DNA of 64,000 bases from Planifilum sp021793745 (GCA_937983105.1 CALKAM010000022.1:1-64000); one strand, 5' to 3'. Positions 34,310-43,617 are shown, numbered from the stretch's first letter. Program-made: numbers and translations. The notes: generated by a model from the letters alone, not told the origin.

Positions 34310-35563
34310 ATGAAGCGCCATTTTGCCTATCGGATGTATCTCCTGTATTATGCCGTCGTCTCCTTTGCCATGGCGTTGATGGCGACGGTGTCCAGTGTCT
34401 ATTACATTCGGACCGTTGAGATGGATGCCTTTCAGCTGTTGATGATCGGATTTGCTCTGGAGTTGTCCGTTTTCCTCTTTGAGATACCTACGGGGGTTGT
34501 GGCCGACCTGTACAGCCGGAAACGTTCCATGGCGATCGGACTTTTGCTGGTTGGATGCGGTTTTTTGCTGAAGGGGATGCTGCCCCTGTTTGTTGCCGTC
34601 CTGACCGCCCAGGTGCTGTGGGGAGTGGGATACACTTTCCTGAGCGGTGCGGATCAGGCGTGGATCGCCGACGAGCTGAAGGTAAAGCGGCTGGAAGGGG
34701 TGTTTCTGCGGGGAACGCAGATCGGACAAGTTTTTTCCCTGTTGGGGATGCTCGCCGGCGTTTTGCTGGCCAACCTCAGCCTGAATTTGCCCTTGATCCT
34801 TTCCGGACTGTTGCTGATCGGCTTCTCCCTGTTTGTGATCCTCGTCTTTCCCGAAACCGGGTTCACCCCCGCCCCGGTTCGACACCGGCAATCCTGGCGA
34901 TCCGCCTGGGAGACCTTCTCCACCGGACTGGGGGCGGTGCGGAGGAGCTCCCTCCTGATGATGGCGCTGCTGATCAGCCTGCTCACGGGATTGTACAGTG
35001 AAGGGTTTGATCGCCTGTGGACCCTTCACCTGTTGGAAAACTTCACCCTTCCCGAGATCGGGAATCTGAACGAAGTGGTCTGGGTCGGCATGATCAACGC
35101 CGGAGCCCTGGTGATGAACATCCTGGTCGTCGAGGGAATTCGGCGCCGAATGGCAGGGACGGGGCGCCTGGAAAAGGTGTGGGTGCTCCTGCTGCTGAAC
35201 GGGATGCTGGTTTGCACCATTGTTGCCTTTGCCCTGGCCGGCGAGTGGTGGATGGCCCTGGGGACTTACTGGGTGGCCACCGTTTTGCGAAAAACCAACG
35301 AGCCCATCTACAGCGCGTGGCTCAACGAGCAGATTCGGGATTCCCGCCTCCGGGCCACCATCCTGTCCACCCAGGGACAGGTGGCTTCCCTGGGGGAGAT
35401 TTTCGGCGGCCCCCTGGTCGGGGCGGTGGTGTGGAAGGGCACCGTTTCCCTCGGACTGATCGCCTCCGGCGTCATCTTGTCCCCCGTCGTCTTTCTGTAC
35501 GTTCTCCTTTGGCGAAGGGGAGCGGCCCGGAGAAAAATTCCCACCCGGCCCCGAACCCTGTGA
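34310..35563 (+). CDS. MFS transporter, probable drug efflux type
   Basis: The 417-aa protein has about 12 membrane helices with the loop 2-3 motif GVVADLYSRKRSM typical of the major facilitator superfamily. The sequence resembles exporters of the drug family, but the substrate cannot be told. I chose ATG 34310 because GGGGAG lies upstream; ATG 34292 is in frame but lacks a site. A promoter about 340 bases upstream and an internal terminator suggest controlled read-through. A strong terminator ends the gene. Confidence 0.85.
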   Translation: MKRHFAYRMYLLYYAVVSFAMALMATVSSVYYIRTVEMDAFQLLMIGFALELSVFLFEIPTGVVADLYSRKRSMAIGLLLVGCGFLLKGMLPLFVAVLTAQVLWGVGYTFLSGADQAWIADELKVKRLEGVFLRGTQIGQVFSLLGMLAGVLLANLSLNLPLILSGLLLIGFSLFVILVFPETGFTPAPVRHRQSWRSAWETFSTGLGAVRRSSLLMMALLISLLTGLYSEGFDRLWTLHLLENFTLPEIGNLNEVVWVGMINAGALVMNILVVEGIRRRMAGTGRLEKVWVLLLLNGMLVCTIVAFALAGEWWMALGTYWVATVLRKTNEPIYSAWLNEQIRDSRLRATILSTQGQVASLGEIFGGPLVGAVVWKGTVSLGLIASGVILSPVVFLYVLLWRRGAARRKIPTRPRTL

Positions 35564-35576
35564 AGACAGCCGTCGA

Positions 35577-35609
35577 GACGCGGAACCAAAGGTTCCGCGT
35601 CCGTTTTTA
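35577..35609 (+). terminator. Rho-independent terminator of the MFS gene
   Basis: An 11-bp perfect stem (35577-35587 with 35591-35601), AAA loop, then CGTTTTT. Confidence 0.92.
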
Positions 35610-35756
35610 TTTGAACGGGTCTTCCATCGGCGCCCCCATCCCGGGGAAGTCCCGTGGGATGGGGCTTTCCGGGGATCCCCTCCGGCGTCCGGTGCGCTCC
35701 ATTGGAAGTGGAGGGATTTTGTTCCTTTTTGTCGAATCTATCCCTAGCCTTGACGG

Positions 35757-38207
35757 GTGGGATGGAAAGTGCGACGTCCGTTAGCGGTTTTCGTAGCGGG
35801 GTGGATCGCAGGGATTATATCGGCCTCCGAATTGTCCGGCGACTGGAGACTCTGGGCGGGAGCATCCGTTCTCCTGGGGGCAGTCGGCTGGCTGGAACAT
35901 GTCTACATCCGTCGGTTGCTTTCCCTTTCGCTGTTTCTGATGGGACTGTTTGCGGGCGGGGCCCATCTGGCGTGGACGGAAGAGGGGAACCGATCGGCGA
36001 TCGCGGAGGTGGTGCCGGCGGGCTCGGGGGAGGTCCGGGCGTTTGTCACCGGGAGGATCGACTCGGCACCGGAGGTGGACGGGGATCGGCTGCGCTTTAC
36101 CCTGGCGGTGCGCTCCCTGGCCGCTGAGGGGGCGGACCCCGTCCGGATCCCCGGTGAAAAGGTGGCGACCCGGGTGACCCTCCGCAGCGATCGGGAGCAA
36201 GCCCTTGTCCGGAAGTGGAAAAGGGGGACGGAACTGGCAGCCCCCGTCGTCCTGGAACTCCCCTCCTCCGCCCGCAACCCGGGCGGCTTTGATTATCGGC
36301 TTTACCTTTACCGGCAGGGGATCCATTGGACGGCCCGGATCGACGGGCTGTCCCAGGTGACGGTGATGCGGGGTCCCTCCCCAAATCTCCGGACGGTGAT
36401 CGATGATTTGCGACGCGATTTGGGGGAACGGGTGGAGGCCCTTTATCCGGAGGAGATCGCCGGCTTGATCCGCGGAATGATCCTGGGCGAGCGGGAAGCC
36501 GTTCCACCGGATGCGGAGGAGGACTTCGCCCTCCTCGGCCTGGCCCATTTGCTGGCCATTTCCGGATTGCATGTCGGGGTATTTGTGGGCGCCGTCTACG
36601 GGCTCTTGAAGGGCATTGGCCTGACCCGGGAAAAAGCGGCGGGGCTGGTGATCCTCCTCCTGCCGCTGATCGTCCTGCTGACCGGGGCGGGAGCGCCGGT
36701 GATCCGAGCCGCCATCATGGCGGGCCTGGCCCTCCTGGCGGTCATCCTCCGCCGCTGGAAGGACGGACTCACCTTTTTGGCGGTGGCGGCCTGGGCGCTG
36801 TTGATCTGGAATCCCTACCAGCTGTTCCAACCGGGATTTCAGCTTTCCTTTGTCGTCACCCTGGCCCTGTTGGTGGCGGTGGGCCCGGTTTCGCGGATCA
36901 TGCCCTTTCCCTGGCGCTGGCTCAATCAGCTCGTCGCCGTCACGCTGGTGGCCCAGCTGGCCTCCTTTCCCCTCCTCATCTTCCATTTTTATGAGTTCTC
37001 CGTCCTTTCCTGGGTGGCCAATCTGGTGGCTGTTCCGGTGGTCAGCCTGTGGGTCATCCCCCTGTCGATGGCCGCCTTGGCTTTGGGGGCGGTGCACGAG
37101 GGATTGGCCTCGATTCCAGCCATGCTTTCATCCGCGGGGTTGTCGGCGCTGTTGAAGGGCCTGGGCCCCCTGGCCCGATGGAACCGCCTACATCCGGCAT
37201 GGCCTCCGCCGCCGACGTGGTGGTTGGCGGCCTACGTCGCCGTCTGTTTCCAGGGGTTGATCGCCTGGACGGGAGATGTGCCGCGGCGGAAGGTGCACCG
37301 AATCGCCTTCGCCTTCCTGATGGGCGGCCTCATCGCCTTTGCCTGGTCTCCCGATGTTTGGGCTCGGGAGAAGGAGTTGCGGATCACTTTTTTGGATGTG
37401 GGACAGGGCGACAGTGCCGTCATCGAGACTCCGGGCGGGCAGGTGATTCTGGTGGACGGAGGAGGCGTGCTCCCTTACCCTCGGGAATCCTGGCAGCGGC
37501 GGCGGAAAGAGTCCGATTCGGGCCGGGACGTGGTGGTCCCCTATCTCAAATACCGGGGCATTCGAAGCATCGATTATCTCGTGATCACCCACGGCGATGC
37601 CGACCATGTGGGGGGACTTGCGGCCGTGGCGGAGCGCTTTCCGGTGCGACGGGTGATCCGCAGCCCCCGGGAGCCGGCGGAGATGGAGCGGCGGCTCCTG
37701 CGGTTGCTGAGGGATCGCGGAGCGAAGGTGTACGCGGCCTCGCGGGGAAGCGGTTGGTCCCTGGAGCCCGGGATTTCCTGGCAGTTCCTCCACCCGGAGC
37801 CGGTGGTTCCGCCCGGGGAGCAGACCAACGACGATTCGGTCGTCTTCCTCCTGTCCGCCTACGGGCGGTCGGTGTTGATGACCGGGGATATCGAGGAGAG
37901 AGCGGAGCGGGAGATCGCCGCCGCCTGGGATCTGCCTTCGGTCGACTGGCTAAAGGTGGCCCATCACGGCAGCCGGACTTCCACCCATCCCGCCTGGCTG
38001 AAGGAGGTGGATCCCGTCCATGCAGTGATCTCCGTAGGGGAGAAAAACCGTTTTGGCCACCCGGCGCCGGAGGTGATCCGGCGGCTGGAGGAACAGAATG
38101 CCGCCATCTGGCGGACGGACCGCCACGGGGCGGTCACGGTGCGCATCGCCCCTTCGGGCAGGATGCGGGTGGAAACGATGCTAGATGCAGGCGAGGACAG
38201 CGGCTGA
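35757..38207 (+). CDS. comEC: Competence channel protein ComEC/Rec2
   Basis: The 816-aa membrane protein forms the channel for single-stranded DNA uptake in transformation. The N-terminal third is a soluble OB-like DUF4131 region after two helices. The Competence domain has many membrane helices (LLAISGLHVG block, about 255-500). The C-terminal metallo-beta-lactamase-like domain has THGDADHVGG and HHGSRTSTHP and probably degrades the other strand. GTG 35757 is taken as start; GTG 35769 is an alternative. comEA and comEC are 21 kb apart here. Confidence 0.93.
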   Translation: MGWKVRRPLAVFVAGWIAGIISASELSGDWRLWAGASVLLGAVGWLEHVYIRRLLSLSLFLMGLFAGGAHLAWTEEGNRSAIAEVVPAGSGEVRAFVTGRIDSAPEVDGDRLRFTLAVRSLAAEGADPVRIPGEKVATRVTLRSDREQALVRKWKRGTELAAPVVLELPSSARNPGGFDYRLYLYRQGIHWTARIDGLSQVTVMRGPSPNLRTVIDDLRRDLGERVEALYPEEIAGLIRGMILGEREAVPPDAEEDFALLGLAHLLAISGLHVGVFVGAVYGLLKGIGLTREKAAGLVILLLPLIVLLTGAGAPVIRAAIMAGLALLAVILRRWKDGLTFLAVAAWALLIWNPYQLFQPGFQLSFVVTLALLVAVGPVSRIMPFPWRWLNQLVAVTLVAQLASFPLLIFHFYEFSVLSWVANLVAVPVVSLWVIPLSMAALALGAVHEGLASIPAMLSSAGLSALLKGLGPLARWNRLHPAWPPPPTWWLAAYVAVCFQGLIAWTGDVPRRKVHRIAFAFLMGGLIAFAWSPDVWAREKELRITFLDVGQGDSAVIETPGGQVILVDGGGVLPYPRESWQRRRKESDSGRDVVVPYLKYRGIRSIDYLVITHGDADHVGGLAAVAERFPVRRVIRSPREPAEMERRLLRLLRDRGAKVYAASRGSGWSLEPGISWQFLHPEPVVPPGEQTNDDSVVFLLSAYGRSVLMTGDIEERAEREIAAAWDLPSVDWLKVAHHGSRTSTHPAWLKEVDPVHAVISVGEKNRFGHPAPEVIRRLEEQNAAIWRTDRHGAVTVRIAPSGRMRVETMLDAGEDSG

Positions 38208-38219
38208 GGAGGGGATGCT

Positions 38220-38414
38220 GTGTCGTTCATGATCGGACTGATCTACACGGTTGTGTTCATTTCCATCGCCTATTCCCTGGCGCAGATCGCCGCCCACCTG
38301 AAAGGGATCAGAGAGTCCCTGGAGCGCATTCAAATTCAGTTGGAAAACATCAAAGAAACCATGAGAAGGGAGCAGGTGAAGAAAATATGGTCCCAGCGGG
38401 AGGAGAAGGAGTGA
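38220..38414 (+). CDS. Small membrane protein with C-terminal coiled coil (64 aa)
   Basis: One N-terminal hydrophobic helix (about residues 3-24; MIGLIYTVVFISIAYSLAQI) is followed by a charged amphipathic helix (KGIRESLERIQIQLENIKE). GTG 38220 follows GAGGAGGGG by 5 bases; ATG 38229 is an alternative. It lies 12 bases after comEC and is probably co-transcribed. I recognise no family. Confidence 0.72.
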   Translation: MSFMIGLIYTVVFISIAYSLAQIAAHLKGIRESLERIQIQLENIKETMRREQVKKIWSQREEKE

Positions 38415-38523
38415 ACTGGTGACGTTTTGGAAGGGATGAAAGGAAGGCCCGCGGGAGATGTTCGATGGACCCGGGGAACCTCATATCTTCTTGTGTGTGA
38501 ATTGGCCAACGGAAACTCCCGCG

Positions 38524-39020
38524 CTATTCGGTTGCAGGGCCGTTCCACGAACCGTCGCAGGTGCGGAGAAAAGCATCATTTTGTTTTCGATGATGTTCCT
38601 CGTGGTCGGCCAACCCCTTTAAATAATCGGTCAGTGTCAGGGAGCGGTTTCGGATGGTGAAGGGAGGATCCCGGTCTGCGATGGGAACCGATTCCAGCCG
38701 CTTGAGCAAACGGGTGCGGGTGTGCTGAAACGCGGCCAGCACCTCTTCCCGGGAAGCCTCTTCCCGGGCCCAACGGGCCGCCCGGGCGTTGCATTCGTCC
38801 CCCTTTACCGAGACGGGAGGAACCGTCTCGCCGGGCCGGAGCTGATCCAGCCGTTCGTCGGCAGGAATCGGTCCCACCCGATCAGATGGGCGATGATTTC
38901 CCCCGGAGCCCCCTTGCCTTCGGCGATCGGCATCAGCCACCGTTTTTCCGGGATCCCTTGCCAGGACTGCACAAAATCGTTCATCTTCCGGAAACGGATG
39001 AGTACGCGCTCATAGGACAC
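38524..39020 (-). pseudogene. DinB-like (ClbS/DfsB) protein gene with a frameshift
   Basis: The first half (SYERVLIRFRKMNDF to AHLIGWDRFLP) and the second half (DERLDQLRPGETVPP to DHEEHHRKQND) are both typical of the DinB/DfsB four-helix family but lie in different frames. The change falls near 38858-38866, where restoring one G (CTGGCC for CTGCC) would rejoin them as FLADERLDQL. Metal-ligand candidates His (AHLIGW) and His (DHEEHH) are in the two parts. GTG 39020 follows AAGGAG. It could also be a sequencing error. It lies 23 bases after ridA. Confidence 0.7.
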
Positions 39021-39043
39021 GGACATCGCTCCTTGATCAGTCC

Positions 39044-39454
39044 TCATCTTTTCTCCTCGGCAGATTCCCACCTTGCCGCCCACGCTTCCACTTCCACCTT
39101 GAGGGAGGGAAGGGCCAGGGAGGAGACGAAGCCCAGGGTCATCGCCGGAGGGGTTCCCCCGTGGAACCGGCTCCAAATCTCCTTGAAGCGGCTCCATTCG
39201 ATGGATTCCGTCAGCCAGATATTGATTTTGATGATCTGATCGGCGCCCACGCCTTCGCTGTGGAGGATGCGCAATACATTGCTCAAGGCGTTTTCGAATT
39301 GGGCTTCGACATCCTCCGGCATCTTCCCCTCGGCGTCTGTTCCCACCTGCCCGGAGAGCACGAGCAGATCGGCGCCCCGGGGAACCACGGTGAGATGGGT
39401 GTATGTCCCGATGGGTGGTGCCACAGCATCGGGATTTTTTCGCGTGGCTTTCAC
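39044..39454 (-). CDS. RidA family enamine/imine deaminase
   Basis: The 136-aa protein of the YjgF/YER057c/UK114 family removes reactive enamine or imine intermediates made by PLP enzymes. Visible blocks are LVLSGQVGTDAEGK and VGADQIIKINIWL. The usual catalytic Arg of canonical RidA is not seen in a RxxVEV setting, so it may be a RidA subfamily. I chose GTG 39454 because GGGAGG lies just upstream; longer frames add un-conserved residues. It probably shares a transcript with the broken DinB gene. Confidence 0.82.
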   Translation of the reverse strand: MKATRKNPDAVAPPIGTYTHLTVVPRGADLLVLSGQVGTDAEGKMPEDVEAQFENALSNVLRILHSEGVGADQIIKINIWLTESIEWSRFKEIWSRFHGGTPPAMTLGFVSSLALPSLKVEVEAWAARWESAEEKR

Positions 39455-39657
39455 AGGATCCCTCCCGATTTTTGACAAGATGCAGTAAAGTATACCTTTT
39501 AAAGGCAATTTCGTCAATTATACGGAAACTTCGATGGGGGATCTCCGGTTTTTGGTCCGGTTTCCCCTGTCTTGTGGTACAATGAAATCACTGTCAATGG
39601 GGTGTGTGGTGCAACTTCGGACCGGCGGATTACGTCTTTTGGGCAGGAGGGATTGGA

Positions 39658-40200
39658 GTGGTCGAAGCGGAGTGGGTGCAGAAGGCGCAGGCCGGTGACC
39701 GGGAAGCGTGCATCCGGCTGCTGCGGGAGGTGGAGACGGCGGTGTACCGCACGGCCTACTACCTGATGGGAAACGAGCACGATGCCCTCGACGCGACCCA
39801 GGAGGCGCTGTTGCGCATCTACAACCGGATTTCCTCCTATAAGGGGCAATCCCGCTTTGAAACCTGGGCGCAGCGGATTGTCACCAATATCTGCATCGAC
39901 CATTTTCGCCGGAAGAAGCGGGAAGTTCCGTATCCGGAAGAGATCCATCCGGCGGACCCCAAAGCGGGTCCCGCCGTGGAACGGGCCGGGGTGGTGATGG
40001 ATCTGCGGGAAGCGATCCGGAGGCTGCCGCCGCCCCAACGGACGGCGATCGTGTTGCGGTATATGCATGATTTCAGTTACGAGGAAATCGCCGAGGCGAT
40101 GGAGCTCCCGCTGAACACGGTGAAATCCCATCTGTTTCGGGCGCGGAAGAAACTGCAGGAGTGGTTGTCCGAGTACCAGGAAGGCGGTGTGGTTCCGTGA
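39658..40200 (+). CDS. ECF-type RNA polymerase sigma factor (SigW-like)
   Basis: The 180-aa protein has region 2 (YYLMGNEHDALDATQEALLRIY, in two parts, with RFETWAQRIVTNICIDHFRRKK) and region 4 (LPPPQRTAIVLRYMHDFSYEEIAEAMELPLNTVKSHLFRAR, in parts). It directs transcription of an envelope-stress regulon. I chose GTG 39658 because AGGAGG lies 7 bases upstream. An extended -10 TGGTACAAT at 39575-39583 may be the promoter. The gene for its anti-sigma factor overlaps its stop by four bases. Confidence 0.92.
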   Translation: MVEAEWVQKAQAGDREACIRLLREVETAVYRTAYYLMGNEHDALDATQEALLRIYNRISSYKGQSRFETWAQRIVTNICIDHFRRKKREVPYPEEIHPADPKAGPAVERAGVVMDLREAIRRLPPPQRTAIVLRYMHDFSYEEIAEAMELPLNTVKSHLFRARKKLQEWLSEYQEGGVVP

Positions 40201-40925
40201 GATGCGAAGAAGCGTTGGAGTGGATCCAGAGGGAGCTGGACGGAGACCTGGCTCCCGAGGAAGAGGTGTTGCTCCGGCGCCACCTGTCAACCTGCATCCA
40301 GTGTGCCGCCGAAGCGGACCGTTTTCGGCGCCTGTCCGAGGGATTGTCCCGGTTGCCTCGGGTAACACCGCCCCATTCCGTGGTCGACCGTTTGATCGAA
40401 TCGGGACAGCTCCGAGCAGGGGAAAGGGTTCGTCCGAGAACGGAGAGCCAGCGGCGCCGGTTCCGGTGGTGGATCGGCGGCGGAGCGGCCGCCGCCATCC
40501 TGCTGATCGGTTCCGCCGGGCTGTGGGCGGGCTGGTTCCGATCCGATGCGCCGGCTCCCGCCGACACCCCTTCCCTCATGATGAACTCCGAAACGGCGGA
40601 AGACGCCGCTTCTCCGGCTGAGAACATGACGATGAGCGCCCCGGAGGTGGATTCCCCCGCAACCCCCGTGCTGTCGCCGGATGGCCGTTACCGGGCGGAG
40701 GTGGAAAGCGATCACGTGGTGATCAAGACGGCGGACGGAAAGAAGCAGTTCCAGTCCGAGCCGTTGGAAAAGGGAAATGTCGCCTCGATGCAGTGGCTTT
40801 CTCCGTCCTCCCTTCAGGTGGAAATTGACCATCCGGAAGGGGAAGGAAAGCCCGAGGTTCGGATCATCGACGTGGAAACGAAGCGGGAACAGAAGATCGA
40901 CCCCAGCCGAGGTGAGGGCAGATGA
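40197..40925 (+). CDS. Membrane anti-sigma factor with zinc-finger domain
   Basis: The 242-aa protein has an N-terminal ZAS zinc site (Cys3 and His29-x3-Cys33-x2-Cys36), one membrane helix (about residues 91-113) and a C-terminal extracytoplasmic region. The latter contains SPDGRYRAEVE and QWLSPSSLQVEI, reminiscent of beta-propeller blade repeats, which may sense the signal. It holds the ECF sigma factor until stress. GTG 40197 overlaps the sigma factor stop, and its own stop overlaps the holA start. Confidence 0.88.
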   Translation: MRCEEALEWIQRELDGDLAPEEEVLLRRHLSTCIQCAAEADRFRRLSEGLSRLPRVTPPHSVVDRLIESGQLRAGERVRPRTESQRRRFRWWIGGGAAAAILLIGSAGLWAGWFRSDAPAPADTPSLMMNSETAEDAASPAENMTMSAPEVDSPATPVLSPDGRYRAEVESDHVVIKTADGKKQFQSEPLEKGNVASMQWLSPSSLQVEIDHPEGEGKPEVRIIDVETKREQKIDPSRGEGR

Positions 40926-41968
40926 TCAAGGCCCTGCTGCGGGAAATCGCCCAGGGGACGTTGGCGCCGGTTTATCTGCTATACGGTCAGGAAACCTTCC
41001 TGATGGAAGAGATCTGTGATGCGCTGCGGGAGCAGGTCCTGGACGGGGGAGATCCATCCTTTAACGAGGTCGTCGTAGATTTGGACGAAGTCCCGGTGCA
41101 GCAGTTGGTCCAGGAGGCGGAATCGACGCCCTTTTTCGGTGAACGACGGATCGTGATCGGCCGGAACGCCCGGTTTTTATCGACGGCCAAGGTTCGGCAA
41201 AAGGTGGAGCACCGGCCCGAGGCTCTCCTCCAATATGTCAAGGAACCCCTTCCGACGACGGTCCTCGTGTTGCTGGTGCCCGAGGAGAAGCTGGATACCC
41301 GGAAAAAAGCCGTCAAGACCCTGCAGAAGTCGGTCCGGATGGTTCGCTGCGATCCCCTGGAAGGGAAGGAGCTGGAAAGTTGGGTGCTGGACCGCTTTCG
41401 CCGCCATGGGGTGAAGCCCCATCCGGAAGCGGTCCACCGGCTGATCCAGCTGGCCGGAAACGATTTGCGCCGCCTTCATCACGAATGCGCCAAGCTGGCC
41501 ACCTACGCCGGAGCCGGAGGAGGCGTTTCCACCGGGGATGTGGAGCGGATGGTTCCGCGGACACTGGAGGAGGATGTCTTCAAATTGGTGGACCGGGTGG
41601 CCGGCCGCAAGTTGGAGGAAGCCTTCGCCATTTTGTACGATCTGCTGAATCAGCGGGAGGAGCCGATCCGCATTTTGGCCCTGATGATCCGTCAGTTCCG
41701 CATCATGCTGCAGGTGAAGGTGCTGGCGGCCCAGGGGAAGTCGGAACGGGAGATCGCCTCTCTCCTGGGCCTTCATCCCTATCCGGTCAAATTGGCCCGG
41801 AGACAAGGAAAGGGGTTCTCGGAGGAGCAATTGCGGAGGCTGCTCCTGGCGGCGATCGAGACGGATCAGGCGATCAAGTCGGGAAAAATCGACAAAACCC
41901 TGGCATTGGAGCGCTTCCTGTTTCTCCTCGGTTCGGACAAAAAGGAAGCGGTCGGAAAGGGATCCTAA
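40922..41968 (+). CDS. holA: DNA polymerase III delta subunit HolA
   Basis: The 348-aa subunit opens the sliding clamp in the clamp-loader complex. It has the family N-terminus (APVYLLYGQETFLMEEI), LLVPEEKLDTRKK, and the C-terminal helical domain (LALMIRQFRIMLQVK). ATG 40922 overlaps the stop of the anti-sigma factor gene (ATGA), so it is translated with the sigma pair, an unusual coupling. In B. subtilis it follows comEC directly; here the two are separated by about 2.7 kb. Confidence 0.94.
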   Translation: MIKALLREIAQGTLAPVYLLYGQETFLMEEICDALREQVLDGGDPSFNEVVVDLDEVPVQQLVQEAESTPFFGERRIVIGRNARFLSTAKVRQKVEHRPEALLQYVKEPLPTTVLVLLVPEEKLDTRKKAVKTLQKSVRMVRCDPLEGKELESWVLDRFRRHGVKPHPEAVHRLIQLAGNDLRRLHHECAKLATYAGAGGGVSTGDVERMVPRTLEEDVFKLVDRVAGRKLEEAFAILYDLLNQREEPIRILALMIRQFRIMLQVKVLAAQGKSEREIASLLGLHPYPVKLARRQGKGFSEEQLRRLLLAAIETDQAIKSGKIDKTLALERFLFLLGSDKKEAVGKGS

Positions 41969-41973
41969 GGAGA

Positions 41974-42006
41974 AAGCCCGCTTCATCCCATGGATGAAAC
42001 GGGCTT
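41974..42006. terminator. Bidirectional terminator between holA and the metal hydrolase gene
   Basis: AGCCCG (41975-41980) with CGGGCT (42000-42005) and an inner TTCATCC / GGATGAA stem. It lies in the 3' end of the minus-strand gene and directly after holA. Confidence 0.75.
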
Positions 42007-42993
42007 CGCTTTGTCGGACGAGGTCGGGGATTCATCCCCCGACGCCCCTCGAGGGGATTCTCCGCTTCTTCCGAACCGGAACACATCCCCCTGCTTCCGG
42101 GTGACGATCCGGTGGGCTTCCTCGCCCGCCGCCGCCAAAAGCCGTTGCAGGGGCTCCTTCACCGGCTCCTGGGAAAGGACAAAGGTGTCATAGTGGATGG
42201 GCATAAACCACCGGGCGCCGGTGTCGAGGAACATTTTCCAAGCCTGTTCCGGCGTGCAGTGGTTGCGCTGGAAGGAATCCGGGGAATAGGCACCGATCGG
42301 CATAAAGGCCAGATCGATCGGACCCCGCCGCCGCAACTTTTTCAATTCCGGCGTATAGGCGGTGTCGCCGGGATAAAACAGGCGGGCCCCGCATCTTTCA
42401 ATCAGGTAGCCGGTGTATCCGTAGCCGGTGTTCCAGGGAAACCGGTTCCCCCAATGGCGGACGGGAACCGCTGTCACCCGGACGTCGAGATGGGGGAGGG
42501 TTACGCTTTCTTCGCCGCCCAGCTCCATCACATCGCGAAAGGAAAGCTGCCTGAGCAGGCGGGAGGTGCCCCGGGCGGTGATCACCTGTGTTTTCGGATG
42601 GGCCAATTTTCCCAGGGTGGGCAGATCGAGATGATCCATATGCGCGTGGGATAACAGAATGAGGTCGACCCGGTCCAGTTCCTCAGGATCAAGGGCCGGG
42701 TCGACATGTCTCTTCGGTCCGATTTGCCAGGGCCCCAGTTGGACGCCGATTTGGGGTCCCAGGACGGGATCGGTCAGGATTTTTACGCCATACAAATTGA
42801 TCAGCACCGTGGAGTGGCCGACCCAACCGACGGTGACCTCATCATCCCGCCACCGGCTCGGAGTCAACCGATGCGGCGGTTCCTCCCGCGGCGGATGCGG
42901 GAAGCGGCGGCGCATGTTCAGCCACATTCCGATCATCAACAGTATCGGCAGCGCGATCAATGTGAACAGTCCGGCGAACAGCATGTTTATCAT
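41983..42993 (-). CDS. Membrane-anchored MBL-fold metal hydrolase (NAPE-PLD/UlaG-like)
   Basis: The 336-aa protein has an N-terminal membrane helix (about residues 3-23) and then a metallo-beta-lactamase domain of the L-ascorbate-6-phosphate lactonase/N-acyl-PE phospholipase D type. Motifs are GHSTVLI, SHAHMDHLD (HxHxDH), YPGDTAY and PIHYDTF. The substrate is unknown; a phospholipid or lactone ester is likely by family. I chose ATG 42993 (MINMLFAGL); in-frame ATGs at 43011 and 43023 are possible. Confidence 0.85.
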   Translation of the reverse strand: MINMLFAGLFTLIALPILLMIGMWLNMRRRFPHPPREEPPHRLTPSRWRDDEVTVGWVGHSTVLINLYGVKILTDPVLGPQIGVQLGPWQIGPKRHVDPALDPEELDRVDLILLSHAHMDHLDLPTLGKLAHPKTQVITARGTSRLLRQLSFRDVMELGGEESVTLPHLDVRVTAVPVRHWGNRFPWNTGYGYTGYLIERCGARLFYPGDTAYTPELKKLRRRGPIDLAFMPIGAYSPDSFQRNHCTPEQAWKMFLDTGARWFMPIHYDTFVLSQEPVKEPLQRLLAAAGEEAHRIVTRKQGDVFRFGRSGESPRGASGDESPTSSDKAKPVSSMG

Positions 42994-43111
42994 CGTTCGT
43001 CCCCTGCCCATTTCGCTTTTCATGGGATCTTTCGGATTTCCAGCAGGTCGACCGATGGATCGTCGAAAATGTGGTATTCTAACGGTAAACAAACGGTTGG
43101 GGGGAGGCTCC

Positions 43112-43585
43112 ATGAAAATTGTCAGCGCCTGTTTCGCCGGCATCCATTGCCGGTACGATCAACGGCACAACGCTTTGGCGGAGATTCGCCGGTTGGTACG
43201 CGAGGGAAAGGCGATTCCCGTCTGCCCCGAACAGGCGGGGGGACTTCCCACGCCGCGCAATCCCGCGGAAATTGTCGGGGGGGACGGCGAGGATGTCCTG
43301 GACGGAAAGGCCCGGGTGATCGACAATCAGGGCAATGATGTGACCGAGCAGTTCCTCGCCGGTGCCCGAAAGACCCTGGCCGTCGCCCGGGCAGTCGGGG
43401 CGAAACAGGCGATTCTGAAAGAGCGCAGCCCTTCCTGTGGCAGTTGCATGATCTACGACGGGACCTTCAGCGGCGGCAAGAAGCCCGGCCTCGGTGTGAC
43501 CGCCGCCTTGCTACGCCGCCACGGGATCGAAGTGGTCTCGGAGGAAACCATGGACGCAGGCCCTTCCCCGAAGCCCGGGGGTTGA
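43112..43585 (+). CDS. DUF523 family protein
   Basis: The 157-aa protein has the family N-terminus (MKIVSACFAGIHCRYD), VCPEQAGGLPTPRNPAEI and KERSPSCGSCMIYDGTF with conserved cysteines likely for metal or thiol chemistry. Function of the family is not settled. GGGGGAGG precedes ATG 43112. It is divergent from the metal hydrolase gene, and TATTCT at 43075-43080 may be its -10. Confidence 0.88.
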   Translation: MKIVSACFAGIHCRYDQRHNALAEIRRLVREGKAIPVCPEQAGGLPTPRNPAEIVGGDGEDVLDGKARVIDNQGNDVTEQFLAGARKTLAVARAVGAKQAILKERSPSCGSCMIYDGTFSGGKKPGLGVTAALLRRHGIEVVSEETMDAGPSPKPGG

Positions 43586-43617
43586 ATCGCCCTCTTTCCA
43601 GGGGCGCTTCCACATTG

